58,265 nt of DNA from NCBI GenBank assembly GCA_001873065.1, contig MNYM01000043.1, positions 1-58,265 on the forward strand, read 5' to 3'. The DNA comes from Flavobacteriaceae bacterium CG2_30_31_66 (GTDB lineage: Bacteria; Bacteroidota; Bacteroidia; Flavobacteriales; Flavobacteriaceae). The notes beneath the pieces were generated by a model. That model saw nothing but the letters and a program-made list of their open reading frames with translations, was not told the origin of the DNA and searched no databases. A program made the translations under genes and the position numbers. Below are positions 1 through 8,337 of this stretch, piece after piece. Every line of letters begins with the position of its first letter. The stretch's first letter is position 1.

Positions 1-98
1 TACTAAAAAAGTTATTCCGAAAATTTTTTTGTCTTTGAAGGGACAAAAATTTTCAAAATAACTTTTTAAACTTACACAGTTATTGAAATACTACCTAA
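1..98 (-). mobile_element. IS256-family element, left end (partial, continues outside the window)
   Basis: These 98 bases are the exact reverse complement of 58006-58103, which lies just before an IS256-type transposase start. The element therefore extends leftward out of the window with its transposase reading away from it. The outer tip (about 72-98) contains the TGTGTAA-type motif seen as TTACACA on this strand, as in IS256-family inverted repeats. Only the terminal part is present, so the element's integrity cannot be judged. The inner boundary is uncertain by 2-3 bases, because the last matching bases may be chance. Confidence 0.85.
1..98. repeat. Long inverted repeat, arm 1 (partner 58006-58103)
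   Basis: By direct reading, each base p here pairs with base 58104-p at the other end of the window, with no mismatch over 98 bases. The match stops at base 99 because the flanking sequences differ. This makes the two IS copies an inverted pair enclosing about 57.9 kb. Confidence 0.95.
6..67. terminator. Subterminal hairpin of the left IS copy
   Basis: Mirror copy of the hairpin at 58037-58098. The two arms AAAAAGTTATT and AATAACTTTTT enclose a second paired tract (GACAAAA with TTTTGTC) around an 8-base loop. Such a structure at an IS end can block transcription entering from outside. Here it lies directly upstream of the RHS gene, so transcription coming from the left into that gene may be reduced. 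Confidence 0.5.
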
Positions 99-3000
99 AA
101 AAGAATTTTTATTTATTTGTATTAAGCTTTTTATTAGTTTCTAGTGCTTTTGGAAGATCAAATTATATTCAAAATTGCTCATTAACATTAAGTTATGACG
201 GTAGAAACCTATTGCCTTTCGATAATATACCTGCAAGCTCTGCATCTCAAACTCTAAGAGTTTACCTACAATTTTCAAGCCTTGAGTGTAGAGAACTAGT
301 TCAATATCAAGAAAACTTAGATTGGGTCTCTACAATCGGGGAAGGTTGGTCCTATGTCGATATAATTTTAACAGAGAATACTACACCAGATTCAAGAAAT
401 GCTATAATACTCATTTACGGGGAAAATCAAGAATTAAGAGGGTCTATTGAAGTCAATCAGTCTGGTAATTCTTCTTATACTTATTACTACTCAGATTCTG
501 ATGGAGATGGTTTTGGTGATTATAATTCACAACCCGAAACAAGTACAACTCCTATTTCTGGAAAAGTTACTAACAACCTCGATTTTTGCCCATTTGATTC
601 TTTTACAACTAATAATGGTTGTGAAGAACCTTATGAGGATATCAACTGGGTTCGTTCAGCTTCTTATGATATTTTAGGGAACTTGATTGGTAGTTATAAA
701 AGTTATTTTGACAATTTAGGAAAAGGTATTCAAACCCAAACTTTTGATATTAAAGAAACGCGAACTTGGGCAACACAAATAATGTACGACTTACAAGGTA
801 GGCCCGCATTTCAAACATTAAGTGCACCAATAACAAATAAAGGAGTGCCATTAAATTTTCAATTTAAAAATAATTTTATCAAAAAAAATGGTGGTAGCTT
901 ATTCCAAGAATCCGATTTTACTTCTGGAGATATTTATAATCCAAGCACAATTTATCCTGAAACGAATACTTTAGGTTGGTATTATAGCACTTATAATACA
1001 AACGAACCTTATCAAGATATTACAAACAGACCATATTCAAGAACTATTTTTAGTAAGTTAAATCCTGGGGCTGTAAAACAAACCATTGGTGGTAATAAAA
1101 TTAATGGAGAATGGAAACAAGGCTATTCATTTTCTATCCCAGCAGCACAAGAAATGTATTATGTTTATGGGTACAATTATTTTGAGGTTAGCCCCGATAT
1201 TAAAAATACATATCAAGGAATTGAAACTATACTAACTGATTCAAATAAACAAATCAACTGGTTAAAAGCCACAAAGTCTATTGTTGAGGATGTTCATGGA
1301 AATGAAGCTGTTGTTTTTACTGATACTGATGGTAAAACCTTAGCTGCAGCTCGATCAGGGATTCCTGAAAAAGCTACTGATCATAGACAATATGGGGTGT
1401 TATCGTTAATTGGAGAACAAAAATATATAGACATTCATATCCCAAAAGGTTGTGGTGGAACAGCAAGCTTACTTGGAGGTACAAATAATTATATTATTTA
1501 TGATTTAAAAACAGAATTACCTAATGGTGATATTACCAAACCAGGATTTTATAGAATAGAATATACTGGAAACAAAATATTCACTAATTCTTCAACACTC
1601 ACTTATATTGACAAAGTAACTAAAAGAATAGAACCTGTTGAAAATGATGCTGTTGGGATACGTTATAAAGTTAATTATTACGATTTTAGTGTCAATTACT
1701 ACAATGATTCAGGACTGCTAACAAAAACGTATCAACCAATTGGTTTTAATTTTAACGGATTGATTGAGCTAACACCAGAAGTAGTTCATTATGATAGAGG
1801 TAAATCTACTTTTAAATACAATTCTCTAAGTCAATTATTAGAAACTACAAGCCCAGATGAAGGAGAATCTAAATTCATATATAGAAAAGACGGACAAATT
1901 CGTTTTTCACAAAACACACAACAAGAAGATGATGAAGATATATCATATACTAATTATGATGAATTTGGAAGACCTATTGAAAGTGGTGTACTTATACTTG
2001 ATAATCGTGGTTTTTTAGGAACTATACAAGGTAGTTTTTTTAGCAATGGAGATGTTGACAATAGCTTTATATCCACACATTCCATAAGCACCAAAGAACA
2101 ACATTTCACAGAATACGACTTTCTAAACAATCCATCTGATTTAACAAATTTAAACGGATTAAACCAAGAATACCATAATCCATCATTTCTTGCAGGCAAT
2201 GTCGCTACTACATACAACACAGATGAAAATCAAAATAAAATTTCCCAAACTTGGTACAGTTATGATTTATATGGGCGAGTGAAATGGATTGTACAAAACA
2301 TCCCAACACTTGGGGTAAAAACAATAGATTATGTGTATGATCCTGTAACTAGCCAGGTTACCTCTGTAATATATCAAAAATACAATTCAGCTGAATATTT
2401 TGAGCATAAATATACGTATAATATTGCCCAAGAATTGGAAAAAGTAGAAACTAGAACAGCAAATAATACTACTTTTATACCCCACGCAGAATATTCTTAT
2501 TATGAAACAGGAGCCTTAAAAAGAACTATATTAGCAGATAATTTACAAGAAATAGATTATATTTACAATCTTGCTGGACAATTAAAAGCAATCAACCACC
2601 CTAGTTTGGTTCAAGATTCAGCATTAATTCCAGAGGGTAGAGCATTAAATCCAAACGGCAAAGATTTATTCGGAATGAGCATTGATTATTATAATGGTGA
2701 TTATAACAGAGATTCTAAGTTTTCTATGCCCTCGCCTTTTGAGCAGCAATTCAATGGAAACATTATGGGAATTACTTGGAATACCAAAATTGATGGTTTG
2801 ATAACAAATCCAATGCAATATTCCTATAAGTACAATAAAAACAATTGGCTTAAAGAAGCAATTTTCAATGCAAATGCACAACCAAATATAATTCCTACTC
2901 CATCAGATGTTACTTTAAATTCAATACTCACAGTCCCTACAACTGTTGAAGCGACAAATTCTATAACATTGAAAGCAGGGTTTGAAGCAACTGGTTCGTT

Positions 3001-4582
3001 TTCGGCTAAAATAATCCCGTTAGCAAATGATGATTACAGGGTTTCCAACATTACTTATGATGCCAATGGAAACATAAAATCTTTAAACAGAAATAAAAAT
3101 ACCGAAACTATCAGTGGCATTACCTCCAATAAAATGGATGAACTTACCTACGATTATTATAATGAAACAGGCAAACCCAATCAATTAAAAAGAGTTGAAG
3201 ATAACATCACCCAACTAACCAATGCCGAAGATATTAAAAACCAAACTACAACAGAGAATTATATTTACAACAGTATTGGACAATTAATAGAAGATAGAGA
3301 AAATGTTACAACATCTTCTCCAAATGACATTATTAGATATGAATACAATGCCAGTGGTTTGGTAACCAAAGTCACTAAAGCAAATCTACCTATAGTTCAA
3401 TTTCTATACAATGACAAAGGTTTTAGAACCAAAAAAATTACCTATATTAGCAACACAAACACAGTGCAAACAGTAACCGATTATGTATTGGATGCCTCAG
3501 GCAGTGTATTAGCCATTTACGAAAACCAACAACTACAAGAGCTTCCAATTTATGGAGCCAGCAGACTAGGTATTTACAAAAAACCTAGCAACACTAGTGT
3601 TTACCAACTCACAGACCATTTAGGCAATGTACGAGCAGTGATTGCAAAACAAGGTACAAATGCAGTTGCTTTGGTTGGCGCAACAGATTACTATCCTTTT
3701 GGGATGGCTATGCCACTTCGTATTTTTGGTGCTAATGGCTACAGATACCAATTTCAAGGGCAAGAAAAAGATATAGAAACTGGGAAAGAAGCGTTTCAAC
3801 TGCGTCTTTGGGATGGAAGAATTGGACGGTGGTTAACTACTGACCCTGCTGGACAATATGCAAGTCCTTATTTGGGTATGGGGAATAATCCGATTAATGG
3901 GATTGACCCTGATGGAGCTTTATATAATCCTGTTTACGGTTCAGATGGAAAAAGGAGAGGAAGCACTGTTGAAGGTAATCAAGGAGAAGCTATTATTTAC
4001 GACGGTAATTTGGATTTTTCCAAAATGAGTGTTACTCAATTAACTAATAATGGAGGTCAAACGCTATCAAAATACTCAATTAATAATCCTGAATTTGCAA
4101 ATAGTATAGCTTTTATGAATGTATATATTGATTTGTTTGATTTACCAAATAGACCTGATTGGGATGGTAAACTCACAAGTGCTGAAGTTAAATCTTGGAG
4201 AGATAAAGGTAATGGTAAGCCTCTATATATAGACAAAGCAAAGCTAAATTTCAAAAGTAGTGCCTTTATTGTTGCTGATTTTAATGGAGGAAATAGACAA
4301 TCTGTTAACTTTTACAACACATTTAACATACATAGTGACAACAATAATGTGATTTGGAGACCTTCAAGTGATGATTATTTAGGTGGTATGTATGGTCTCG
4401 GAACTGTAAATGTTATATTACTTGATCCTAATAAAGGTATTATTGATTTAGAGAATAATGCTAATGGATGGTTAGATATTAACGACTATGCTAGTTGGCG
4501 TTCTTTATTAGTTTCTGGTACTGATTTTCCTATTGGTGGTTTTGGTGTTGGGTCTATCCATATTTCCTTACATAAAAAATAA
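83..4582 (+). CDS. RHS-repeat / DUF6443-type large secreted protein with variable C-terminal tip
   Basis: A 1499-residue protein with a signal-peptide-like N terminus (hydrophobic residues about 8-23 ending SSAFG), an acidic DSDGDGFGD calcium-binding type repeat near residue 140, a DUF6443-like region near 190-260 and many YD-type repeats. The RHS core spans about 1170-1280, with YQLTDHLGNVRAV, RYQFQGQEKDIETG and RLWDGRIGRWLTTDP. About 220 residues after NGIDPDGA form a tip with no family I recognise. RHS proteins often deliver a C-terminal toxin released inside or beside a target cell; a toxin role here is inferred. The only start in frame is TTG at 83, and codons 1-5 lie inside the IS end, so the native start has been replaced. 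A lipoprotein gene begins 6 bases after the stop. Confidence 0.85.
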   Translation: MKYYLKKNFYLFVLSFLLVSSAFGRSNYIQNCSLTLSYDGRNLLPFDNIPASSASQTLRVYLQFSSLECRELVQYQENLDWVSTIGEGWSYVDIILTENTTPDSRNAIILIYGENQELRGSIEVNQSGNSSYTYYYSDSDGDGFGDYNSQPETSTTPISGKVTNNLDFCPFDSFTTNNGCEEPYEDINWVRSASYDILGNLIGSYKSYFDNLGKGIQTQTFDIKETRTWATQIMYDLQGRPAFQTLSAPITNKGVPLNFQFKNNFIKKNGGSLFQESDFTSGDIYNPSTIYPETNTLGWYYSTYNTNEPYQDITNRPYSRTIFSKLNPGAVKQTIGGNKINGEWKQGYSFSIPAAQEMYYVYGYNYFEVSPDIKNTYQGIETILTDSNKQINWLKATKSIVEDVHGNEAVVFTDTDGKTLAAARSGIPEKATDHRQYGVLSLIGEQKYIDIHIPKGCGGTASLLGGTNNYIIYDLKTELPNGDITKPGFYRIEYTGNKIFTNSSTLTYIDKVTKRIEPVENDAVGIRYKVNYYDFSVNYYNDSGLLTKTYQPIGFNFNGLIELTPEVVHYDRGKSTFKYNSLSQLLETTSPDEGESKFIYRKDGQIRFSQNTQQEDDEDISYTNYDEFGRPIESGVLILDNRGFLGTIQGSFFSNGDVDNSFISTHSISTKEQHFTEYDFLNNPSDLTNLNGLNQEYHNPSFLAGNVATTYNTDENQNKISQTWYSYDLYGRVKWIVQNIPTLGVKTIDYVYDPVTSQVTSVIYQKYNSAEYFEHKYTYNIAQELEKVETRTANNTTFIPHAEYSYYETGALKRTILADNLQEIDYIYNLAGQLKAINHPSLVQDSALIPEGRALNPNGKDLFGMSIDYYNGDYNRDSKFSMPSPFEQQFNGNIMGITWNTKIDGLITNPMQYSYKYNKNNWLKEAIFNANAQPNIIPTPSDVTLNSILTVPTTVEATNSITLKAGFEATGSFSAKIIPLANDDYRVSNITYDANGNIKSLNRNKNTETISGITSNKMDELTYDYYNETGKPNQLKRVEDNITQLTNAEDIKNQTTTENYIYNSIGQLIEDRENVTTSSPNDIIRYEYNASGLVTKVTKANLPIVQFLYNDKGFRTKKITYISNTNTVQTVTDYVLDASGSVLAIYENQQLQELPIYGASRLGIYKKPSNTSVYQLTDHLGNVRAVIAKQGTNAVALVGATDYYPFGMAMPLRIFGANGYRYQFQGQEKDIETGKEAFQLRLWDGRIGRWLTTDPAGQYASPYLGMGNNPINGIDPDGALYNPVYGSDGKRRGSTVEGNQGEAIIYDGNLDFSKMSVTQLTNNGGQTLSKYSINNPEFANSIAFMNVYIDLFDLPNRPDWDGKLTSAEVKSWRDKGNGKPLYIDKAKLNFKSSAFIVADFNGGNRQSVNFYNTFNIHSDNNNVIWRPSSDDYLGGMYGLGTVNVILLDPNKGIIDLENNANGWLDINDYASWRSLLVSGTDFPIGGFGVGSIHISLHKK

Positions 4583-4588
4583 TCTCAA

Positions 4589-5089
4589 ATGAAAATAAAT
4601 AAATTTTTTATTTTGTTTAGTATAATTATCTTTTTTTTAGCATGTAAAAATGAAAAGATTTTACCATATAACTACGAGATTAAAAAAGTTAAGAGTTTTT
4701 ATAGTGGTATATATAAAACTGAAATTTTTATTTTAAAGAACGAAATTTCTACTTTAGAAGATTTAAAAGAATTTCCTATCTATTATAATGGATTAGAAAG
4801 CGATGTAAAACCTTACAATTGGGAATTATTGAATATTAATTCTGAAATCTTTAATAGCTTAATTTATAATTTAAATTCTTCTATTGGAATAACAAAAAAT
4901 GATACAGATAAGAAATGGATTGAAGCACTTTTATTTGAACTAAAAGATAAAAATGAAAAGTTTTATATAGCAGGAGTTTATTCAAAAATAGCTATTAATC
5001 AATTAGATTTTAATTATAATTTTTATAACTATTATTTATTAAATCTTAAAAAATCAAAATTTATAAAACTCACCAACATAAATAGATAA
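4589..5089 (+). CDS. Small lipoprotein, candidate immunity protein for the RHS tip
   Basis: A 166-residue protein with a lipoprotein signal: a hydrophobic stretch ending FFLAC, so Cys19 would be lipidated. The rest is rich in Lys, Asn, Tyr and Ile and shows no domain I recognise. It follows the RHS gene by 6 bases, so the two are almost surely cotranscribed. In polymorphic toxin loci the gene directly after the toxin usually encodes the immunity protein, and an envelope-anchored one would suit a toxin acting in the periplasm or at the membrane. That function is inferred from position only. Base composition is even more AT-rich than the housekeeping genes. Confidence 0.6.
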   Translation: MKINKFFILFSIIIFFLACKNEKILPYNYEIKKVKSFYSGIYKTEIFILKNEISTLEDLKEFPIYYNGLESDVKPYNWELLNINSEIFNSLIYNLNSSIGITKNDTDKKWIEALLFELKDKNEKFYIAGVYSKIAINQLDFNYNFYNYYLLNLKKSKFIKLTNINR

Positions 5090-5530
5090 TATTAATAATG
5101 GTATAGATTAGATTCTGTGTTAATTTCCAAAAGAAATCTTATGTTACTTAAAAATTTAAAACAGCTTTAAGCTATTTTCTAAAGAATATTCAAATATTGT
5201 TGTTGGCTTTATTTTTTTATACCCGACCGCTAGGATATGTTCAATTTTTGATAGCCAATTCTATGTTAAAAACAAATAAAAATGAAAATAAATTAACTTT
5301 CAAAGTTATTGTTGTTTAATAAGGTATTTCTATTTTAATCACTTAAAACATATAACAATTGATTTTACATTTTTTAAAGCCTTACTCTTCAAAGTCTTCT
5401 TTTAAAATCACTTATTTCTCTGCGGCTCAAGATAACTATAATGACAAGCATCTTAACTATAAAGGCAGTCCACTAAAGTAATCATTATTAAATTTTTTAA
5501 AAGGATTTTATTCTAAAAATTTTAAAATGA
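5090..5530. other. 441-base gene-free stretch
   Basis: I find no reading frame of note, no tRNA-like or riboswitch-like structure and no copy of the tRNA-Ser 3' end. A weak palindrome, AGCTTTAAGCT at about 5164-5174, could be part of a terminator for the lipoprotein gene but lacks a T run. The stretch separates the RHS pair from the convergent recombinase and may be decayed accessory DNA. Confidence 0.5.
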
Positions 5531-6775
5531 TTACAAATTAGAAATCGATTTTTTAAAGTTCGTATTCGAGTATTTCTCTTTTAATAGCTTCATATCCTCG
5601 CTCACTTTTCTATCCAAAACTTTTGCATAATGTTGTGTTGTGTGTAAGTTTTTATGACCTAGCATTTTACTAACTGTTTCAATAGGTACGCCATTAGTCA
5701 GCGTTACAGTTGTTGCAAAAGTGTGTCTTGCAATGTGGAATGTTAATTCTTTTTCAATTTCACAAATACCAGCTATTTCTTTTAAGTAGGCATTCATTTT
5801 TTGGTTGGATAAAATTGGAATTAACTTGTTTTCATTAATGCATTGAGGATGATTTTCATATTTATCGATAATTATTTGAGTTACTGGCAGAATTGGTATT
5901 TTGGAAGCAGATTCTGTTTTTTGTCTGTGTGTGAAAATCCATTTCTCTCCATCAATTCCTAAGCTTATATGCGACTTTGTTAAGTTCTTAACATCTATGT
6001 AAGCCAAGCCTGTAAAGCAGCTAAAAAGGAAGATATCGCGGACTAAAGACAATCTTTCTGTTTTGAAATCTTTTTCTAGTATGGATTGGATTTCAGCTTC
6101 AGTAAGATAAACTCTTTCCACTTCTTTCACTTTTGATTTATAATTAGCGAAGGGATTTTTATCAAGCCAGTCATTTGCTAAACAAATCTTTATAATTTTG
6201 TGGAAATTTTTGATGTATTTTACTGCTGTATTGTTAGCGCAATTCCGAACGCTTCGTAACCAAAACTCGTAATCCATGATGAAAGCATGATCAATCTTAG
6301 TAATATCAATATCGGAAATATTGTATTTCCATTGCATAAACTCAATGGTATGTTTTAGTGAAGTTTTGTAACGCTCTAGTGTTCCTGGTGCAAACTCTTT
6401 TCCAAGCAGTTCTTTGATTTTGTTATTGTGGTCTTGGAAGATAGGAATGAGCATTCTTTTTGGTTCTGATAGTCCAAACAATTCATTCTTTAAATTTTCT
6501 GAAGTAATACTAATATCTTTTTTGAAAAGTTTCTTCTCCGCTTCTAATACTTGATTTTTTAAATAGTCAAGATGGCTATTGATTGTTCTTGCTTCCTCAT
6601 TGGTACCTTTAACTTTACTGCCATCTGAGGACCATTTGTCAGGATTTATGTATTTGTTTGTGCTAAACTCAAATCGTTTTGAATTAACAGTAACTCTTGT
6701 GTAAATTGGACAAACTCCCAGATTGTTAACTTTTGCTCTCTTGATATAAAAGAGAATTGATACTGATGTGTTCAT
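5531..6775 (-). CDS. Tyrosine recombinase / phage-type integrase (Bacteroidota CTn type)
   Basis: A 414-residue site-specific recombinase. The N-terminal arm-binding domain (SILFYIKRAK) is followed by a SAM-like core-binding domain (about 110-205) and a catalytic domain. Visible catalytic residues are Lys286 (RQKTES), His347 and Arg350 (HIARH), His374 (LGHKN) and Tyr383 (HYAKV). The first catalytic Arg is replaced by Ala258 in FTGLAYIDV. Loss of this Arg is known for some Bacteroidota conjugative-transposon integrases such as IntDOT, so activity is not excluded. I chose ATG at 6775 because MNTSVSILFYIKR is the usual start of the family; an upstream ATG at 6820 adds 15 unlike residues. The gene sits 260 bases from tRNA-Ser, a common integration target, but no other mobility genes are visible. 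Confidence 0.85.
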   Translation of the reverse strand: MNTSVSILFYIKRAKVNNLGVCPIYTRVTVNSKRFEFSTNKYINPDKWSSDGSKVKGTNEEARTINSHLDYLKNQVLEAEKKLFKKDISITSENLKNELFGLSEPKRMLIPIFQDHNNKIKELLGKEFAPGTLERYKTSLKHTIEFMQWKYNISDIDITKIDHAFIMDYEFWLRSVRNCANNTAVKYIKNFHKIIKICLANDWLDKNPFANYKSKVKEVERVYLTEAEIQSILEKDFKTERLSLVRDIFLFSCFTGLAYIDVKNLTKSHISLGIDGEKWIFTHRQKTESASKIPILPVTQIIIDKYENHPQCINENKLIPILSNQKMNAYLKEIAGICEIEKELTFHIARHTFATTVTLTNGVPIETVSKMLGHKNLHTTQHYAKVLDRKVSEDMKLLKEKYSNTNFKKSISNL

Positions 6776-6980
6776 TGTTGGTGACCTTAAAGTTATTATT
6801 AAATTTATTCTATTTAACAACTACACACAAGATGTACATTTTTTGAATATGCTTTTAAACATCTTATAGTAGTGGTGTTTTTCAATTACGAGGAGTCACT
6901 TTAAAATACATTTTTAGTGACACCTTGAAAGACACCTAAACTTTGAGATTTATTGAATAATTTAGTAAAACCATAAAAGA

Positions 6981-7016
6981 CAAAACCCACTAAATCATTG
7001 GATTTAGTGGGTTTTG
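6981..7016 (-). terminator. Rho-independent terminator after tRNA-Ser
   Basis: A perfect 16-base stem (6981-6996 with 7001-7016) closed by a 4-base loop. On the minus strand it is followed by TCTTTTATGG, a short T-rich tail. It lies 20 bases past the CCA end of tRNA-Ser and ends that transcript; it also isolates the recombinase gene from it. Confidence 0.85.
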
Positions 7017-7035
7017 TTACCTTTTTTATGTTTAC

Positions 7036-7125
7036 TGGCAGAGAGAAAGGGATTCGAACCCTCGATACCGTTTCCAGTATACTACCTTTCCAGGGTAGCC
7101 AGATCAACCACTCTTGCACCTCTCT
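7036..7125 (-). tRNA. tRNA-Ser (anticodon GGA)
   Basis: Read on the minus strand, the acceptor AGAGAGG pairs with TCTCTCT, followed by discriminator G and an encoded CCA. The anticodon arm CTACC-CTGGAAA-GGTAG gives anticodon GGA. There is a long variable arm (ACTGGAAACGGT hairpin) as in type II tRNAs, and a T arm GAGGG-TTCGAAT-CCCTT. The 90-base length fits serine. A 16-base-stem terminator follows. The nearby integrase makes the 3' end a candidate attachment site, but I find no second copy of it in the window. Confidence 0.95.
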
Positions 7126-7143
7126 AGTTTTCCTGAATAATTT

Positions 7144-7671
7144 TCAGGATAAGTATAACTCAATCAATCCTTCAGGAGTTGCTACTTCAATTACTTTATT
7201 TACTTTGTCAACTTTTTTGATGAAATTGTCAATCATCGGAATAAAAACTTCTTTTCCGTTATTATCAATTTCAAAAAGTGGTTGCGCTGCCGTATCTATA
7301 ATCCGAATAATTGTTCCAACTTCTCCATAAGAAACATCAACTACTTTGTAACCAATGACTTCATGGAAATAAAATTGGTCTCCTGTTAATTTTGGCAATA
7401 AAGTTAACGGTAAATAAATGTCAGATTTCAAAATTGCATCAGCATCCGCCTCAGAATTCACATCTTCAAATCGAACACGCAACTGATTTCCTTTGTGTAA
7501 AGAACTTTTCTTAATAAAAAATGGAATCAAGTTATTGCCAAAATCGACATAAACTGATTCCATTTCTTGGTACAACTCAGGCTCGTCAGTATCTAATTTG
7601 ATAACAACTTCACCTTTAAAACTGTGTTTTCTTACGATTTTGCCTAAATAAAAACATTCTTCTTTATGCAT
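7144..7671 (-). CDS. rimM: Ribosome maturation factor RimM
   Basis: A 175-residue protein that binds S19 and assists maturation of the 30S head and 16S rRNA 3' domain. The N-terminal barrel begins CFYLGKIVRKHSFKGEVVI, close to the family's GKI(V)xxHGxxGEV pattern, and the C-terminal PRC-barrel includes QFYFHEVIGYKVVD and EVFIPMI. The ATG at 7671 fits the family; the open frame extends 22 codons upstream into rpsP, which I treat as non-coding. It follows rpsP by 16 bases on the same strand, the usual rpsP-rimM pairing, so the two are probably one transcript. Confidence 0.95.
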   Translation of the reverse strand: MHKEECFYLGKIVRKHSFKGEVVIKLDTDEPELYQEMESVYVDFGNNLIPFFIKKSSLHKGNQLRVRFEDVNSEADADAILKSDIYLPLTLLPKLTGDQFYFHEVIGYKVVDVSYGEVGTIIRIIDTAAQPLFEIDNNGKEVFIPMIDNFIKKVDKVNKVIEVATPEGLIELYLS

Positions 7672-7687
7672 TATCGAATTTAAAGTT

Positions 7688-8194
7688 TTATTCAGCTGTG
7701 TTTTCTTGAGTGGTTTCTTCTGAAACCTCTTCAACAACTTCTTCTACTTTAGCTGCTGCTGCAACTCTTGCTGCATTTACTGCTTTTTCAGCAACCAAAG
7801 CTTTTGCTTTTGCATCAGCTTGAGCTTTTGTTAAACCCTCTGATTTAGAAGTAACTTTAGCTCCTTTTTCTTCTAACCAAGCATTGAATTTTTCAGCAGC
7901 TTGCTCTTCAGTTAAAGCACCTTTACGAACGCCACCAGCTAAATGATTTTTCAATAATGCTCCTTTATAAGACAAAATTGCTTTTGCAGTATCAGTAGGT
8001 TGTGCGCCATTTTGTAACCATTTTACAGCTCCATCAACATCTAAATCAATCGTTGCAGGATTTGTATTTGGATTATACGTTCCTAGTTTTTCTAAATAAC
8101 GACCATCTCTTGTTGCACGGGCATCAGCAGCTACAATCCAAAAGAAAGGCTTATTTTTTTTTCCGTGTCTTTGCAATCTGATTTTTACAGACAT
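7688..8194 (-). CDS. rpsP: 30S ribosomal protein S16
   Basis: 168 residues. The first 80 are the S16 core (MSVKIRLQRHGKKNKPFF, then DGRYLEKLGTYNP and VKWLQNGAQPTDTA), part of the 30S body. Most bacterial S16 proteins are 80-95 residues; this one has a further Ala/Lys/Glu-rich tail ending EEVSEETTQENTAE, an extension common in Bacteroidota. It is the first gene of the rpsP-rimM pair. The 143 bases between it and hemA contain its promoter region but no box I can place with confidence. Confidence 0.97.
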   Translation of the reverse strand: MSVKIRLQRHGKKNKPFFWIVAADARATRDGRYLEKLGTYNPNTNPATIDLDVDGAVKWLQNGAQPTDTAKAILSYKGALLKNHLAGGVRKGALTEEQAAEKFNAWLEEKGAKVTSKSEGLTKAQADAKAKALVAEKAVNAARVAAAAKVEEVVEEVSEETTQENTAE

Positions 8195-8337
8195 AATTTG
8201 TTAATTTTTTAAGGTTCTCGACCTTGGTTATTAATAATTTTTACCAACTCGTGGTAAGTGGGTGCAAATATACAAAATATTTGACATTAAAATTTTTAAA
8301 ACCTAATTAAAAAATATCCCCAAAAAAATGTGATTAA

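Noticed and set aside
447..4254. Several frames of 65-88 codons within the RHS gene on both strands
   Set aside because: They overlap a single well-supported long gene and show no independent family features.
5090..5530. A possible second attachment site or remnant gene in the gap before the recombinase
   Set aside because: No repeat of the tRNA-Ser 3' end and no recognisable protein fragment was found.
6776..6820. Upstream start of the recombinase at 6820
   Set aside because: The extra 15 residues have no counterpart in the family, and MNTSVSILFYIKR is a typical first line.
6901..7119. A minus-strand frame of 72 codons over tRNA-Ser
   Set aside because: It is the tRNA and its terminator read as protein.
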